Origin: Camelus bactrianus
Taxonomy: Eukaryota; Chordata; Mammalia; Artiodactyla; Camelidae
DNA length: 64,000 nt
Direction: 5' to 3'
Assembly (NCBI RefSeq): GCF_048773025.1
Contig: NC_133558.1
Location: forward strand, 27,086,501-27,150,500
The notes beneath the pieces were generated by a model. That model was not told where the DNA came from. It made no database searches and was given only the letters and a program-made list of their open reading frames with translations. Both the position numbers and the translations under genes were made by a program. Below, piece after piece: positions 1 to 14,200 of the stretch (position 1 is its first letter; the number at the start of each line of letters is the position of its first letter).

Positions 1-3000
1 TGTGTGTATATCAGGTATAATTTACAACACACCTCATTTTTTTAAAATTTTATTTTATTGAGTTATAAGTCAGTTTACATTGTTGTGTCAAATCATACCT
101 TCCCATTTGGTTACTGCATTTTGATCCTGTGGAGTAGGAGTGAGTGTTTTATTTTCTGCCATGTATTAAGCTTGTGTATATTTGTCTAATCTAGGAGAAA
201 AACTTATTCGTGCAGTAAACTTGTTTTGAGTACCTACTATGACATACACCGTAATAAGTGCAGAAGGTACAGAAACCTACTTTTGAGGCGTTTTCAGTCT
301 AGTTAGGTCTACCTAACAAATGATACTGGCTCTACACCCTTTAGTACTAATGTATGTACATTCCCTTCCTTTACTGACAGTGTCCCATAGTTATTCCATC
401 ATTCTGAGATTCACCAGAATAATTACCTTGTGGCCTCTCCTTAAGCCACATAAAGTGGCTATTTGACTAATCCCTTACCACTGAGGATTCTGCCTGAGGT
501 CTTTCAATGGATGTCATCAAGTTTAGGTGAAAGGGGGAGATAGAAATTATGTATCATGTATGTATTATAACGGAGTTGCTGAGTACTAGAAATACATGGG
601 AAAACAAGACACAGTACCTGCCCTCTTGTAGGTTCCAAGGAAGGAAGATAGTAAACAAGATAATTTCAGAGTATGTAGTCTACAAAGGAAATAAATAGGG
701 TGTTGTGGGAAAAAAGAAAAGAATTGTAGGGTGAAAGAGCTTCTGTATTAGGGTGGTCATAGGAGACATCTCTGAGAAGGTGCTGTGTAAGCTAAGACAT
801 AACGGATGTGAGGAACGCTGTGTGTGGAGCTAAGGGTAGAGCGTTTCAGGCAGAAGAATGCCAAATAAAAAGGTTCTGAGGTGGAGAAGGCTTGGCGTGT
901 TCTAGGAACTGAAAAGGCCAGTGTGGTTAGAGCATAGTTAGCAGGGAGAAGAGTGGCTTGAGGTGAGACTGGAGAGCATCAAGCTCCATAGACCATAGAA
1001 GTTTGGATTATTTATTTTTGTACGAAGGGAAACTGTTGAAAGACTCTAGCAGGGGAGTGATGTGATCTGATTTACATTTTTAAAGCTCATTTTAGCTGTC
1101 TCCTGGAGATAGAAACTATGTATCATGCATGTATTTATAATACCAGGAACTGCTGAGTACTAGAAGTACACAGGAAAATAAGACACGGTACCTGCCCTCA
1201 TGGAGATTGTTTTATAGGGAACTGATGGAAGGTAGGTGGTAAAACGGGAAGCTGGAAGAGGCAATTGGAATAATTGTGGAGAGAAGTTAGAGATTTAGAT
1301 GAGGTTAGTGGTTCTCTACCTTGGCAGCACGTTAGATAACCACTTAGGAGGCTGTTAAAACTCCTGATGTCTAGACTTCACCCCATATCAGTTAAATCAG
1401 AGTATCTTGGGGTAAGCCCAGGACTAAGGATTTTTCTTACAGACAATTTCAGTGTGCAGTAAAGGCTGAAACTATTAGTCTCAAGGTGTGGTAATGAAGG
1501 GAACTGTATGGAGATGAACTGACTTGAAATATATTTTGCAATTCAACAGACAGGATTTTCTAATGTATTGGATTTCCGTGGGAAATGGTGAGGAAAACAA
1601 CTGTCAAGTTTTTTGGCTTTTGTAACCGAATTGATGGTGATGTCACATACCAAGATGGGAAAGACTAGGCTTTGAGGAAGAAAGTCAAGGGTTCTATTTT
1701 TAATATATTGAGTTTGAGTTGTTAGTAAGTCAGTCAAGTGAGGCAACGAAGTTAGTAGCTGTGATTGAGCTTAGAGAATAGATCTTTAGAGATGAAAAGT
1801 GAATTGATGGCATGAAGATTTTATTTAAAGTTAAGAACTGATTGAGTCCACATAGGGAGACTGTAAAGAACTCCAAGGGGAGATTATGATTATGATTAGG
1901 GAGAAAGAACCTACAACAGCAACTGTGAAGCAGTCAGTCAGGTAGGCTATTTGGTGTTCCTGAAGCCAAAAGGGCAATAGTGTCTCTAGAAGAAGAGTGC
2001 TGCCCTAGCTGGATTGAAAATAAAAGGTGTCAAATACAGTGATATCAGAAAAATACTAAATATAGCAAGATGAATGCTTTGGGTGGTTTTGATAATTTTA
2101 GTGAAGTGGTAGAGATGGAAGTCAGATTGGAATAAACTGAGAATTTTTTTTTTTTTTTTTTGGCTGGGAATATAGCAGAAAAATTGAGCTCATAGCTAGA
2201 GAAGGCAGAGTCAAGAATAGGTGGATTAATTTTGTTTTGTTTTGGTTTTTTTTTTTACAAAGATATTAATGGGAATGATGGCACAGGAAGAACACAAGGA
2301 AGGGAGTGAAGTTCTTGAGAGGGTGAGAGGGACAAGGATCCAGAGCACAAATAGGGGGATGGCTTTGAAGATACCAAGAGGGCTTTCCTTCTGTTTTTAG
2401 AGAAGTTGGGTATAAGAACAGACATATCTGAGGAGAAGCTAGGGGAAAGGAAGAGGGAGTCTGAACCTTGGAATGAACAAATTGACCAGAAAAGATACAA
2501 AGGGAAACTCAGAAGGCCATTCTTTTCATCATATGTGATTCTGCCATGATCCAGCATATCCGATTTTGATTCATTTTCCCCTCTTGATTTCAGATGTGCT
2601 CTGTTTTGGAGGGGATATCCTAAATATTACAGGTATTTCTCAGTTTTTCTGAATATTTAAAGCACCATGAAGTGAGGAAGACTGTATTTTAGGTGGAATT
2701 TGGCATGTTTGTTTATTCAGCATTGTTTGATTATTTTTCTAAGTCCTGGGCCCTGAGGAAACACAGATGAGGAAGACAGTCTCTGCCTCAAAGGGTCTCC
2801 CAGTCTAATGGAAAAGCCTTGTCCATGTTAAGCTCCCATGTATTTTACAGTTTGTTCAGATTGACAGAAAAATAAGTGCCTCTAAAGCATTCGTGAGAAA
2901 ACTTATGAGAAGCTTGGTCATTAATAACAGAAGCTACATAGAGGAGAGGGAGAGGAGTCAAGAGTCTCCTATCTGGAGAACTCTTGCGATCATTTACAGC

Positions 3001-3376
3001 TGTGTGCCACAGAGCTGACCTGTCTTTTCATTTAAACTTAATGAAACCACTTAAAATCTTAAAATTCAACTTGAATGTAAACCTATATTTTGTGGGCCTC
3101 TTAGCTAGTACCCCGCCCCTTCTGTTAGGATACTGGTGGGGAAAGAATTACCAAAAATAGCTTTAAACCTTAGGAACATTTCAGCTTCTACTTAGTCATG
3201 TTTTTATATGCTCAATGGTTTTTGAGGATTAAGGCAGCATTTTAACCTAACATAATGTATAGGGCGAGAAACCTTGCGTGACACCTTGCATGATATCTTT
3301 TGCATTATTGAGGGTTCTGCCATGGCAAGTGAATTCAGATACTTGATCTCTGTCAGCCTGTCTTGTGTGTCTACAG
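1..3376. other. Intron of the ADCY10-like gene, repeat-rich
   Basis: No exon matching the first 98 residues of ADCY10 was found on either strand. Bases 1-110 resemble an L1 3' end. Roughly 535-1320 belongs to an ancient dispersed repeat, part of it present twice. There are poly-T tracts at 2143-2160 and 2247-2257. I see nothing else of note. Confidence 0.55.
535..1203 (+). repeat. Two direct copies of a ~95 bp segment within an ancient repeat
   Basis: GGAGATAGAAA at 535 and 1104 opens two closely similar stretches (535-631 and 1104-1203) sharing GAGTACTAGAA, ACAC-GGAAAA and GTACCTGCCCTC. They are spaced about 569 bases apart. The sequence between (740-1080) is the ancient repeat with GTGATGTGATCTGATTTACA near its end. 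Confidence 0.7.
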
Positions 3377-6300
3377 GGAATGTGCTCCTTGCACTCTGGA
3401 CAGTGGAACAGAATCAACTGAGTGACATCATTACCCTGGTGGCAAAATGCAGTCTGGAGATACAGGAGAAATTTGGGATCTACCACACCAGAGAAGGCCA
3501 GGACCTGCAGTTAAAGATAGGTAGTAGCTATTAAGAGTGATAAGTTGGGGGGTGGGGGTGGGCAGGAAAGATTAAAAATTTTAAAGATAAATGACAACCT
3601 GGAAAAAAAATATTTGCGACTCATATGTAGACAAAGGGTAAATTTTTCTATAGAAAGAACACCTAGAAATTAAGAAAAGACTAACATTCTAGGAGAAAAC
3701 TGAGCAAAAGAATGAATAAATAGCGCATAAACAAAGAAGTCATCTCTTGTAATGTGTGAAAAACCGGTCAACTTAGTAATAAGAAAAATGCCAATTGAAA
3801 GTACATTGAGATCATTCCCTACCTACAAATATGGAAAAATTCAGATGCTGGACACACTGTTGGTGAGGCTGCGAGGAATAAGCCTTCTTACACAGTGTTG
3901 ATGGGAGTCAGCAGTTGTATAACTTCTGTAGAGGGTGATCCAGTCATCTCTACCAAGATTACAAATGCATTCATTCTTCAGCCCAGCAATCCCACTTCTG
4001 AACATTTATCCTATGGGTATACCTGACTGTGCATTAAATATCATGTATATAAGATTATTTATTACAATACAGATTGTGATAAAAGGTTGAAAACAATATC
4101 TATAGTAGACTTGTTAAATAAACAATAATATGTTTATTCACTGAGATTCTCTGCAGCTTTAAAAAAAAAAAAATGTTCTGATATAACAGTATCTCCAAAA
4201 CATAGATGAGAAAAAACAAGATGCAAAGCACTGTGTTTAGTATGCTACCTTTTATGCAAGTAGGAAAAATAATAATTTTTCTTCTTTATATTTGTATAAA
4301 GAAACACTGGAGAGATATATAAGAAACTAATAAAAGTCACCTATTAGGGGAAAATAGTGTAGATAGGTATATAGATGGAATCAAGACTTTTTAATGTATA
4401 TTGTTTATGTAGTTTGGTTGTTGAGCTATGTCATTGTATTACATAATCAAAAATATAATACAATACTATAGGAAAAAAGCTGTACACTGAGGTGAATGTT
4501 TCACCAGTGGCAGAGTCAGGATTGGAGGGTTAGCTCTAGACACAAAACTCCAGCTATTCATTTGTATTTTGAGGACTAGTCAGTAGTGAAGAATCATATT
4601 CTGAGTTATATGGCATCTATCCTGTCCTACCGTCCTTTTTTAGTTCTTCTGATTTTTGTTTTATTGATAGATAATTCATATCTGTTACTGTACATAGACA
4701 TATTTATACAATTTTGAAACCATCACCACAATCAAGATAATGAACATTCAGCACTCACTAAAGTTTCCTGTGCCCCTTTATAAACTCTCCCTCTCAGCCT
4801 TCCCCTCCCCATCCCCAAGCAACCACAGCTCTCCTTTCTGTCATTAGAGATTATTTTGCATTTTTAAAGAATGTTATATAAGTGGTATCATATAGTAGGT
4901 ACTTTTTGGCTACTTTAATTCGGCATAATTTGAGATTCATCCATGTTGTAGTGTGTATCAGTAGTCCATTCCTTTTTATTGCTGAGTAGTGTTCTATTGC
5001 ATATATATATATATATATAGTATAATTTATTTATTCACTTTTTGATCAGCAATTGGGTTCTCAGGTTTTGACTTGCAAATAAAGCTGTTATGAATATCCA
5101 CGTACAAGTCTTTGTATGGACATATCCATATGTTTCTCTTGGGCAGATACCTAGACATGAAAGGCCTGGGTCATATAGTAGATGCATATTTAACTTTTAG
5201 AGAAATTGCTAATATTTCTTCCAAAGTGTTTGTACTATTTTACATTTCTACCAGCAGTGTATGAAGGTTCCAGTCTCACCATGACCTTGCCAACATTTAT
5301 CATTGTCTGTCTGAAGAAATTTCTTTAAAATTTCTAATAATGTGGGTTTGCTGGAGATGTGTTAGTTCAGCTTTTCTGTGTCTGGAAAAAATTCACCTGT
5401 TTTTGAAAGATATCTCTACTAGGTATGGAATTCTAGATTGACAGGGGCTTCCCCCACCCCTTCTTATATTAAAGCTGTCGTTCTACTGACATCTAGCTTG
5501 TAATGTTTCCAACAAGAAATCCTTATTCTTGTTTCTTTGTATATAACGTCTCTCCCTTTTCCACCCTAGCTGTTTTCAAAATTTTTTTCTCTGTCACTAA
5601 TTTTAGGCAATCTGATTATCATGTGTCTTGGTACAGTTTTCTTCATCTTTCTTATGCTTGGGACCTGTTGAGATTATTGGATCTATAGGTTTCTTGTTTT
5701 TGTAAAATTTAGAAAATGTTCTGCCATTATTTCTTCAAATAATTTTTTCTCTCTTCCTCCTCCTCTGTCTAGCTACACACATATTAGGCTGCTTGAAATT
5801 GTCCAACTCACTGATGCTGTGTTTATTGTTTTTTTGTCTTTTTTCTCCCTGTGTTTCATTTTTGGATGGTTTCTATCACTGTGTTTTCAAATTTACAGAT
5901 GTTTTCTTTTGCAATGTCTAATTTGCCTTTGATCCAATCTAATATATTTTTCATCTCAAGCCTGATAGTCTTCATCCATATGAAGATACCATATCTTCCA
6001 TGTCCCTACTTGTTCAGTCTTTTCTCTAGGTTCTTGAATATATAGAATATAGTTGTAGCTTTTTTAATGTCCTGATCTCCAAATTCTGTCATTTGTATTA
6101 TTCTGCACTGGGCTTGACTGATTGATTTTTCTTCTAATTGTGAATCATATTTTCCCTTTTCTTTGCACACCTTGTAATTTTTGGTAGGTGCCAGACATTG
6201 TGAATTTAACCTTGTTGAGTGTTGAATTTTTAAATATTTCTATAAATATTCTTGAACTTAGTTCTGGGATGTAGTTGACTTGATACTTTCAGGTTTTACT

Positions 6301-8290
6301 TTCAAACTTTGTTGGAGGGGCCAGAGCAGTGTTTAGTCCAGAGCTAGTTTTGCCCTATTCCTGAGTCAAACCCCTTCCGGGTACTGTACCTAATGTCCTG
6401 TGAATTATTAAGTTTGATACTCTGGCTAGTGGGAATAGGAACTATACCCGGCCCTGTCTGATATTAAAGATTGTTCCCTCTAATCTTTTCAGGTGGTTCT
6501 TTCTGTAGCCTCAGGTTGTTTCCTCAGATTGATGCACTTACCTGTACTCAGCTAAAGACTGAGGGAGACCCAGTTCTCTGGAGTTCTCTCTCTCTACTCT
6601 CCAGTAGTCACAGTGCCCTACAAACTCTAACCACCTTAGCCCCTCAGATTCCTAGTTCTGTCTCCTCAACTCGGGAACCCCTCCGGGCTGCACCTGGGTT
6701 TCTTCTCTCCAAGCTGTGTACTGGAAACTCTCTAGGCAGTGAGCTGGGGTATCAGAGGGTTCACCTTGTTTGTTTCTCATCTCTCAAGCATACTGTCCTT
6801 AATTACTTGATGGCCAGTATCTTGAGAACTATTGTTTCTGTTGTTTCGTGTCTTTTTTTCCAGTTCCATGATTGTTCCAGGTGTTGTGGTAAATTTACTA
6901 CCTGTTATTCCATCTTGGCTAAAAGTATATGTCTCTGCCATTCTTTTAAAACTACTTTTCGCTTGTTTTTAGTGTAGATTGGGTGAATGACTTACCTAAG
7001 GGCAGACTTCTCTTGGTTATAGGCATTTCTTTTCTGGCAAGCAAACCAGTTTTTCAGCCCTATTAGCAGTAAGAAATCCAGGGCAAGAAAAACAGGAGGC
7101 AGAATAAAAGCGTATGGCAGAGCCCATGTCTGGTAAAATAGCGATTGTCTACTGTCTCAGTGCTGCTTACACATGAGGAGGACTGGTGTGGTCAGCAGTT
7201 TCTGAGCATAACCATTTGGTCTCTGCCATCAGGACCTAGCTGTCCTTTAGAAGAACAATTTAGAAACAAAACTCTCAGACACCTAAGATCTCTTTTTTCT
7301 TCCCTCATACAACTCAGGCTTATTTGAATGTCTGTCTCTAGGTGTGTTTAAGACAGAGAAATCTGGAGCAAGGTATTACTTTTGAGATTGCGCTCACCTA
7401 ATACTTCATGGCAATAACGAGATTGGCATGATGCATAAAACCATGTGAGGATTCCAGACCCCGCCCTTTGCAAAGTTTTCCAACTGAGTTTGGCTGTTCA
7501 TCACGTGTCTCCTTTTTCCTGGATAGGTCTGTCTGCAGGACGGATTTCCCAGGTTATTGTTGGAGACGAGCAGCGACAGTACCTCTTGGTGATTGGGCGG
7601 GATGTGGACGGTGTCCAGTTAGCTCAGCGTTTGGCTCAGGCAAATGAGATTGTCTTGTCCTGGAACTGCTGGAAGCTCTGTGAGCAGTACATGTTTGAAG
7701 TGGAAATCATGAGGGAGGACGAAGCTGTGAAGGTAGGAGCCTGCTCACATCCACTGAACGTCCTGCAGAGGCCTTCCTACTACCCAGAGCAGTGCTCTGG
7801 TGGTGCTCACATATGGCCTGACCAAACCAACAAATGTTGGAACTCTATTTTAGAGGGAGGCAGGGAATATTCTCCCAGGAAGATAGATAAGGCAGAACAG
7901 TAAGGCTGGAAAGATAAGAGATAAACAAGGGAGATGGCATCCTCAGCCCCTCTGTTAAGGAACCAAAGGTAATCCAGTTGGTGGGTGGGCACAGAATTAA
8001 GCAGTTCCTTTCTGTAGTTAAGAGATATGCGGATCAGTGACCCATTTGATTTCGATGAGCATTTTGACAAGTGCCTGGATTACCTGCCACATTACCGGAC
8101 AAGTGCTGGTAAGTTACTTGGCCCTTTGTATCCAATACCAAAATTTCAAAGGTTAATTTTTCACATGCATGGAGACATTTTGTTTGTTTTCCTTTTCTCA
8201 GACATTCTAAGAACAGCCCTGGAGTTGGATCCAGACTCTGCACTTGAGCAAACCCTGAGGAAGCACATAATGAAAAGCCTTCTGAAGAAG
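3377..8290 (+). CDS. ADCY10P1: ADCY10-like exons: remainder of first cyclase domain (C1)
   Basis: Four exons (3377-3520, 7527-7732, 8018-8108, 8202-8290) encode the second part of the C1 nucleotidyl cyclase domain and the linker. The first exon begins inside the Gly codon before GNVLLALW, where human ADCY10 reads GDALLALW. The metal-binding Asp (human D99) is therefore Asn, codon AAT at 3379-3381. LLVIGRDVDGVQLAQ matches human LVIGQAVDDVRLAQ. The bicarbonate-site Arg (human R176) is Gln, codon CAG at 7616-7618. The exons carrying human residues 1-98, with the other metal Asp (D47), are not in the 3.4 kb to the left and must lie outside the window. The last donor reads GTTATT, which is weak. 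Confidence 0.88.
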
Positions 8291-11200
8291 GTTATTTCGT
8301 AGTTCTTGAGTCATCGTGTAGACTGTGTGTTTGTGTAAAGAATGTACATTTATATGTGATGATCATTTGTACTGATCCAGTTCACCTCCTGCTGCCCATT
8401 TTAATACCAGCAGATTTTCTCATCTGCATCAGTTACTACAGTGACATGTCTTACAAGTTTAGATTTCTCAGTCCTAGAAAGCAGAAGCCATATTTGTTTA
8501 TGTTTGTCCCTCTAGAAGCTGGTACACTGTAAACAGGTATAGAGTATATGCTTGGTAAATATGTGTTGATTACATGTATCTGAATCTATGTGAATCCCTT
8601 AGTGAGTGATTTAATGGCTAGGAGAATTGGACATACCAAACTAAGTCTTAGAAAGGAAATATAAAAGCATAGCAAATTTCATCAGTGAATTAGTTTTAAA
8701 GTCAAACAGTTTTAACTCCAAGTGTACTGGTTGGTCTATCTTCCATACCGCTTGAACCTGAATTTTAAGTTTTTTGTCTAACATCCATAAATTATTTTCT
8801 CATGTTCACCATGGAATATTGAATTTAAATGCCTAAGCATGATAGTGAAAGTTGAACATACAGACAAGGTAACTCACTGTGTCTTTGTAGATTGATGAAG
8901 GCCAGCCTATGGAGTATATATCTGAATTCCGTACCGTGACTACGGTTTTGGTCAGCCTAGAGCTCCACAAGACAGAATGGATGTTGCATTTGTGTCATCT
9001 TATCCAGGAGGCTGCCTTATACATCTCCACAGTGATAGAGAAAGGGGGTGGCCAGCTGAGCCGGATCTTTATGTTTGATAAAGTAAGTACAAAGGAATTT
9101 GACACATCAGCATTAAAGGTGAGTGAGGAATAATAGTCTTGTATCACCAGTTTATTTCTCACATAACACAGGCATAAGTCAGATCCCCAGCTGCTTATTT
9201 TGTAGCAAGCTATATTACATTAAAACTTCAACTAGGAATAGTTAAGGAAAGGGATGTTCTAGTTAATTTAATTTTCAAGGTAACTGAGGGTTACTCTCCA
9301 TATCCTTTTTAAATCTATCGTTGTTGAAAAAAAATCCTTCTGAAGGCATAAAGAATGTTTTTATGGCTCTATTAGTAAAGTAAATGTAATCAAATCTTTC
9401 TCATATAATTTAGGAGCTTGAAAAAGAGCAGTATTGTAATATTTGACATTCTAGGTGAAGAAAATAGAAGCAGATAGAGTTAGCTTAAGTTGGACACTAA
9501 AAACTGAATTTTTGAAAAGTTCTTGACATCAGTTTTTCTCATGTGTTGAATTTTAGTTCTTTAAATAGTTAAATTAAGATTTTATTTCTTCTTCTTTTTA
9601 AAAAAATGTCTGTGTTGCTGTGGCCTAGCGTGCCCATTTCATGAATCTTATAGAATCCTACATTTCTAACAGAAAACCAGCTAGGAAGGAATCTGGAAGG
9701 AGTCTGGCTTCACTAAGGGAAATTGGTGCAGTGGACGCAAGCCGTATTTCTTCCCCTGATCAAGTTCTGTTTTCTTTCTCTGTCATCTATCTCAGGGCTG
9801 CATGTTCCTCTGTGTTTTCGGCCTTCCTGGGGATAAGAAGCCAGATGAGTGTGCACATGCCCTGGAGAGCTCCTTCAGCATCTTCAGCTTCTGCTGGGAG
9901 AATCTTGCTGAGACCAAGTGAGGAGGAAGGTGGGGCAGAGAGGAGCTTCTCAGGCCCAGGGGGCTCTTCAGCCAAGGAAGGAGGCAGTAGCAAGTAGCAG
10001 GGGTTGAGGGCATCTGGAATCTGCCCAAAGGGGAGAGAGGGAACATGCTGAGGGTAGTCAGAAAACAAAGTCTGTTAAGAATCACTGGATACAGAACTGT
10101 GTACCAGATACCCAGGGGAAATGAATGTAAGTTTCCATCCAGTGGGGTAGGAGAAGGGGAGGGACACAATATGCATAGCAAGATTCAAGAACATTGCAAA
10201 GGAACAAGCAGATGTGGAAATGAATATACAAATAATGTATCTGTGTGTGGAAGGAAGGCTGCCCGTCTGTGGGGAGGGGCGGCATGGGAACACAAATTGT
10301 GGGGCAGTAACCTAGATAGGAGGGACCACAGCTGGTTAATGCTCTCCTTCTTGGCTTTTGCTCTTGGTCTTTCCCAGTCCTACTGATTTTTCTGGAATTC
10401 ACACTGAACTGACCTCCTGCTCCTTATCCACCCCACCCTCCCACCTACAAAAGCCTAGTCCTAATGAAGTATAGAAGATTTCCATTTTCCTTAGCGCAAC
10501 TATGATAAGATTGGTTGGAATTTTTCAAGTGGCCTTTTTTTTTTTTCTCACTAGAAAGCTATGGGGAAAGTGAATAGATTTGAAAAAGTTATTTCTAATG
10601 TCAACACTAAGTCAGAGATTTGTTTGCTTGCCATACTTATTCAAGATGAATAAAAGCTGTGTCATACATTTACACAATGCTTTAACATTTATGGAATACT
10701 TTAGTATATGCTACTAGTGTGAATATTTGTATCCTTCTTTTACACGTGAGGAAACTAAGGCCACAGAAGAGAAGTTACTTGCGTATAGCAGAGCTGGTAA
10801 CGAAACCCAGATCGTCTGTCCTCAAATCCTGTGTGGATATTCCCCCAAAGGGACAGCATATATTACTAAAGTGATACCATTATAAAAAAGATAAATAAAT
10901 AAAATTAAGTGATACCATTATAGAGGCAGTGATACTGAAAAGGAACTTAGAGGTTTTCTGATCCATCTCCTTATTTTATAGGTAAAAAAGATGCTACAGT
11001 TGCTTCATAAATACTGAAACTCTTAGTCCAAAGCAGATATGTGATGGCACTTCTTTCAGGCTTGGTGAGATCTACAGATACTCTTACAACCTGCTTTCCA
11101 GTCTTATCTCCAGTATGAGTGTGCTGAGCCATTCCTTCCAGTGCTGCTCTAGTCTGCTTTCAAATTTTGCATTGACCTGTGGTCTTGGAGAGTCCTGCCC

Positions 11201-14200
11201 TTAGCCCTTACTCCTAAATGAGATAGCATTCAGGAGTAGAGGCTACCTTGCAGTGTCCTTAAGGATGCCTTTTATGGCTCTTAGGCTATAACGTGGTCCT
11301 TGCTGTCTTACTTAGTTTAGAATATTGTAGATATTAAAAGGGAGATAGGATCTTAGAGTTTATCTCATTTGGCCTCCCCAACTAAAGGAAACTAAGATTC
11401 AAAGGTTGTTATGTTGGTAAGCCAAATAGTTTGACAGTGTCAGAGCCTAAAAGCTAGTTTCCAGGTCAGTATTTTTTTTCCTTGAAGGTAATTACGAATT
11501 TAGTAATTTCTCTAAGTATGTTTGGTAGAACATTACTCCCTTAATAAATCCAATAAATTCATAGCCAAATATGTTTGAGAAGTGATGTGACTATATTTCC
11601 TTCTTGAAGGTTAACAGTATACATTAACATCAGCCTTACAGTAAAGAAATTTGTTGTATTTCATTTTATTCAACATTTCCCAAATTGACTTGATCACCAA
11701 ACACCAAGACCTAGAGACACCCAGAAGAATGAATGTTCTCAAGAACATATTTTAGGAAATGCTGCACTAGCCAGATGCTGAAGCTTGCTTTCTTCAATGT
11801 AATTCAAGTGTAGAGATACACTCTCAGAGGTGCCTGTGTGGTGTCATAAGCAGTTACTATTGCTCATGCCTCTCTGCATCACATCAGCCTCACCTAGACC
11901 CCAAACCACACCCATGTCTCCTTTTTCAAGGACCCTGTTCACCTTGGGTCATCGTCTGAGTTCCTCTTTCTAGTCTAAGAAATACCTTCAGCTTTCAGCT
12001 CACTTACAAAAGAAAGATGATTCCCTATGTCTAATAATTGATCAAGCTTTTCTGGTTTGTGACTGTTTCTCCAGGATACTTTTGAAACCTGGGGAGTGCA
12101 GTCTCCAGATCTCATCATTACAGTTTTGCAGTACCAGAAATACTTTATGTATATGAATAAAGACTATATTCTTCATCAGTGAAGAACATTTTGTTTTATA
12201 AAGGAAGGAACATGGACTGACTGCCAGGAAGAGCAAGGGGGAATTATAAAGTAAAATAGAAAGAGATAAGAAATAACCAAGTGAAAAAAGAATTAATCTG
12301 TTTCATTATCGTAGTCTCACTAAAAGTTGAGTTTCTCACATGCATAAATTCATTCATAGAACATAACCACGAGACAGGCACTGTGCTAGCTGTGCTGGAC
12401 GTTAAGAGAAATAAGACACTACCTCCTCAGCTAACTAACTTTAATACAATGAAATTTAAGTGTAGGGATAAAATGCTGTAGGAGCTACAACAAAGTGCTA
12501 TGGGAAGAAATAGTTCTCCCCAGAGGTACCAGAGAAGTCTTGACTATAGAGATGATTTTTGAGCCAGATTGAGAAGGAAAGGAGTTCAGCAGGTGGAGAA
12601 AGTGGGAAAGGGCGTTTTAGACAAAGGAAGCATCATGAAACATAAGCAAATTTTTAGTCTTATTCTTGGTATGGCAGCAGAACCAGCTGCCTGCTTCTTG
12701 TCTTGAGTGTCTCCGATTCTCCCTGGGCAGTGAGCCCGGTAAGTGGATAGTGAGAGTCCTCGATTCTGTCCTTAGAGGACAACAGGAGAATTTTGATGGC
12801 CTGGGAGACAGCAATATCAGGATTGTTCCCCCCCTTCACACTCTCTGTGAACAAATGAAAAATTGTTTACTTGTAGATTTAAGTTGAAACTATTTCTGCC
12901 ACATTAGTCTGGATTCTCATTCTGTCACTAATATTACCTTCTGCTGTATAACTCTGGGACAAAGTTAATTAACTCCTTCAGCTTTTTTTTTCTTTTGTCA
13001 AATGGGTTTAAAATGTTGCCCTTTATACTTCACATGTTTGTTGTTAATTAGTCCTCAGATGATCAGATGAGGTAATCAATTTGAGAGTACTTCAAAAAGC
13101 ACATATAAAGTATCTAATTATAGATATAAGGTATTTTTCATCTTTTTACTAATAATAGCTCCTTAACTAAAATTCTTAGAGTAGAGGGACCATTTTGCTC
13201 CTTTTGACTATCTCCCTAATATTCAGTACTGTGTACCCATCATGTGATGCAGACTGACAGCAGCTTCTGGCCTTTTCCATTTTGAGCTCTAAACTAGACT
13301 TCTGGATCCAGAGAGTGGCACGTCTAGTGTCTGACTTAGAGGCTTCTGAGTGCATATTTACCCACTGTTGTTTTTCTGATCCCCAGGCTTGTTTCCATCA
13401 GTATCACAAATGGACCAGTATTCTGTGGCATGGTTGGGGCAATAGCAAGACACGAATATACAGGTAGAATAGGACATTGGACTGTTAGCTCTGTGACTTG
13501 TTAGAGGGGTGAAGGTGGAGGAGTTGGTTCAAAAATTCTGCATCCTTTTCTTTACTTCTCCCTGATACAGTTATTGGCCCGAAAGTGAGCCTTTTGGCAA
13601 GAATGATAACTGCTTATCCAGGTTTGGTGTCCTGTGATGAGGTAACATATCTAAGATCTATGCTACCTGCTTATAACTTCAAGAAGCTCCCAGAGAAAAT
13701 GATGAAAAACATCTCCAACCCAGAGAAGATGTATGAATATCTTGGCCATAGAAGATGTATGTGAGTGTCATTATGTGATACTTCACTCCCATCTCTTTAT
13801 AGTATCAGGGCATAGGAATAATCAGTGCTTGATTATATGAAAGTAGAAAGAAAGATGCTTCTAGTGCTGGCCTGCTAGAATAGGAAACATAAGAGGAGGG
13901 TTTCGTGTCTGAGAGCTTCAGGTTTTATGTGTCAGTGAGCTTCTTGCTGTCCAACAGGAAGAGGATCGCAGTAGCTCACTAATCTAGATGTTCTTTTTCC
14001 TTTGTGTACTTCACAACCTATTTACTTTCCTGAGCCTGGAGCAGTCAATGCTTTTTCTCCCCTCCCCCCACCAAAAACATTTTTTTTTTCACTTTTTTAA
14101 AAACTCTTTTGTACAGAACTCCGGACCTCTTTAGTTGTCTGAAATACTTGTTTATGAGGACAACTTGCCCTCTGTCTATTTAGAGATGTATTATCTATCC

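Noticed and set aside
3274-3376. Open frame with ATG upstream of the first visible ADCY10-like exon
   Set aside because: The stretch before 3377 does not match ADCY10 and ends in a good acceptor (TGTGTCTACAG). It is intron read-through, not a start.
9641-10402. Possible extra exon around 9641-10402
   Set aside because: Only 9796-9917 matches ADCY10. The rest is flanking intron and shadow frames.
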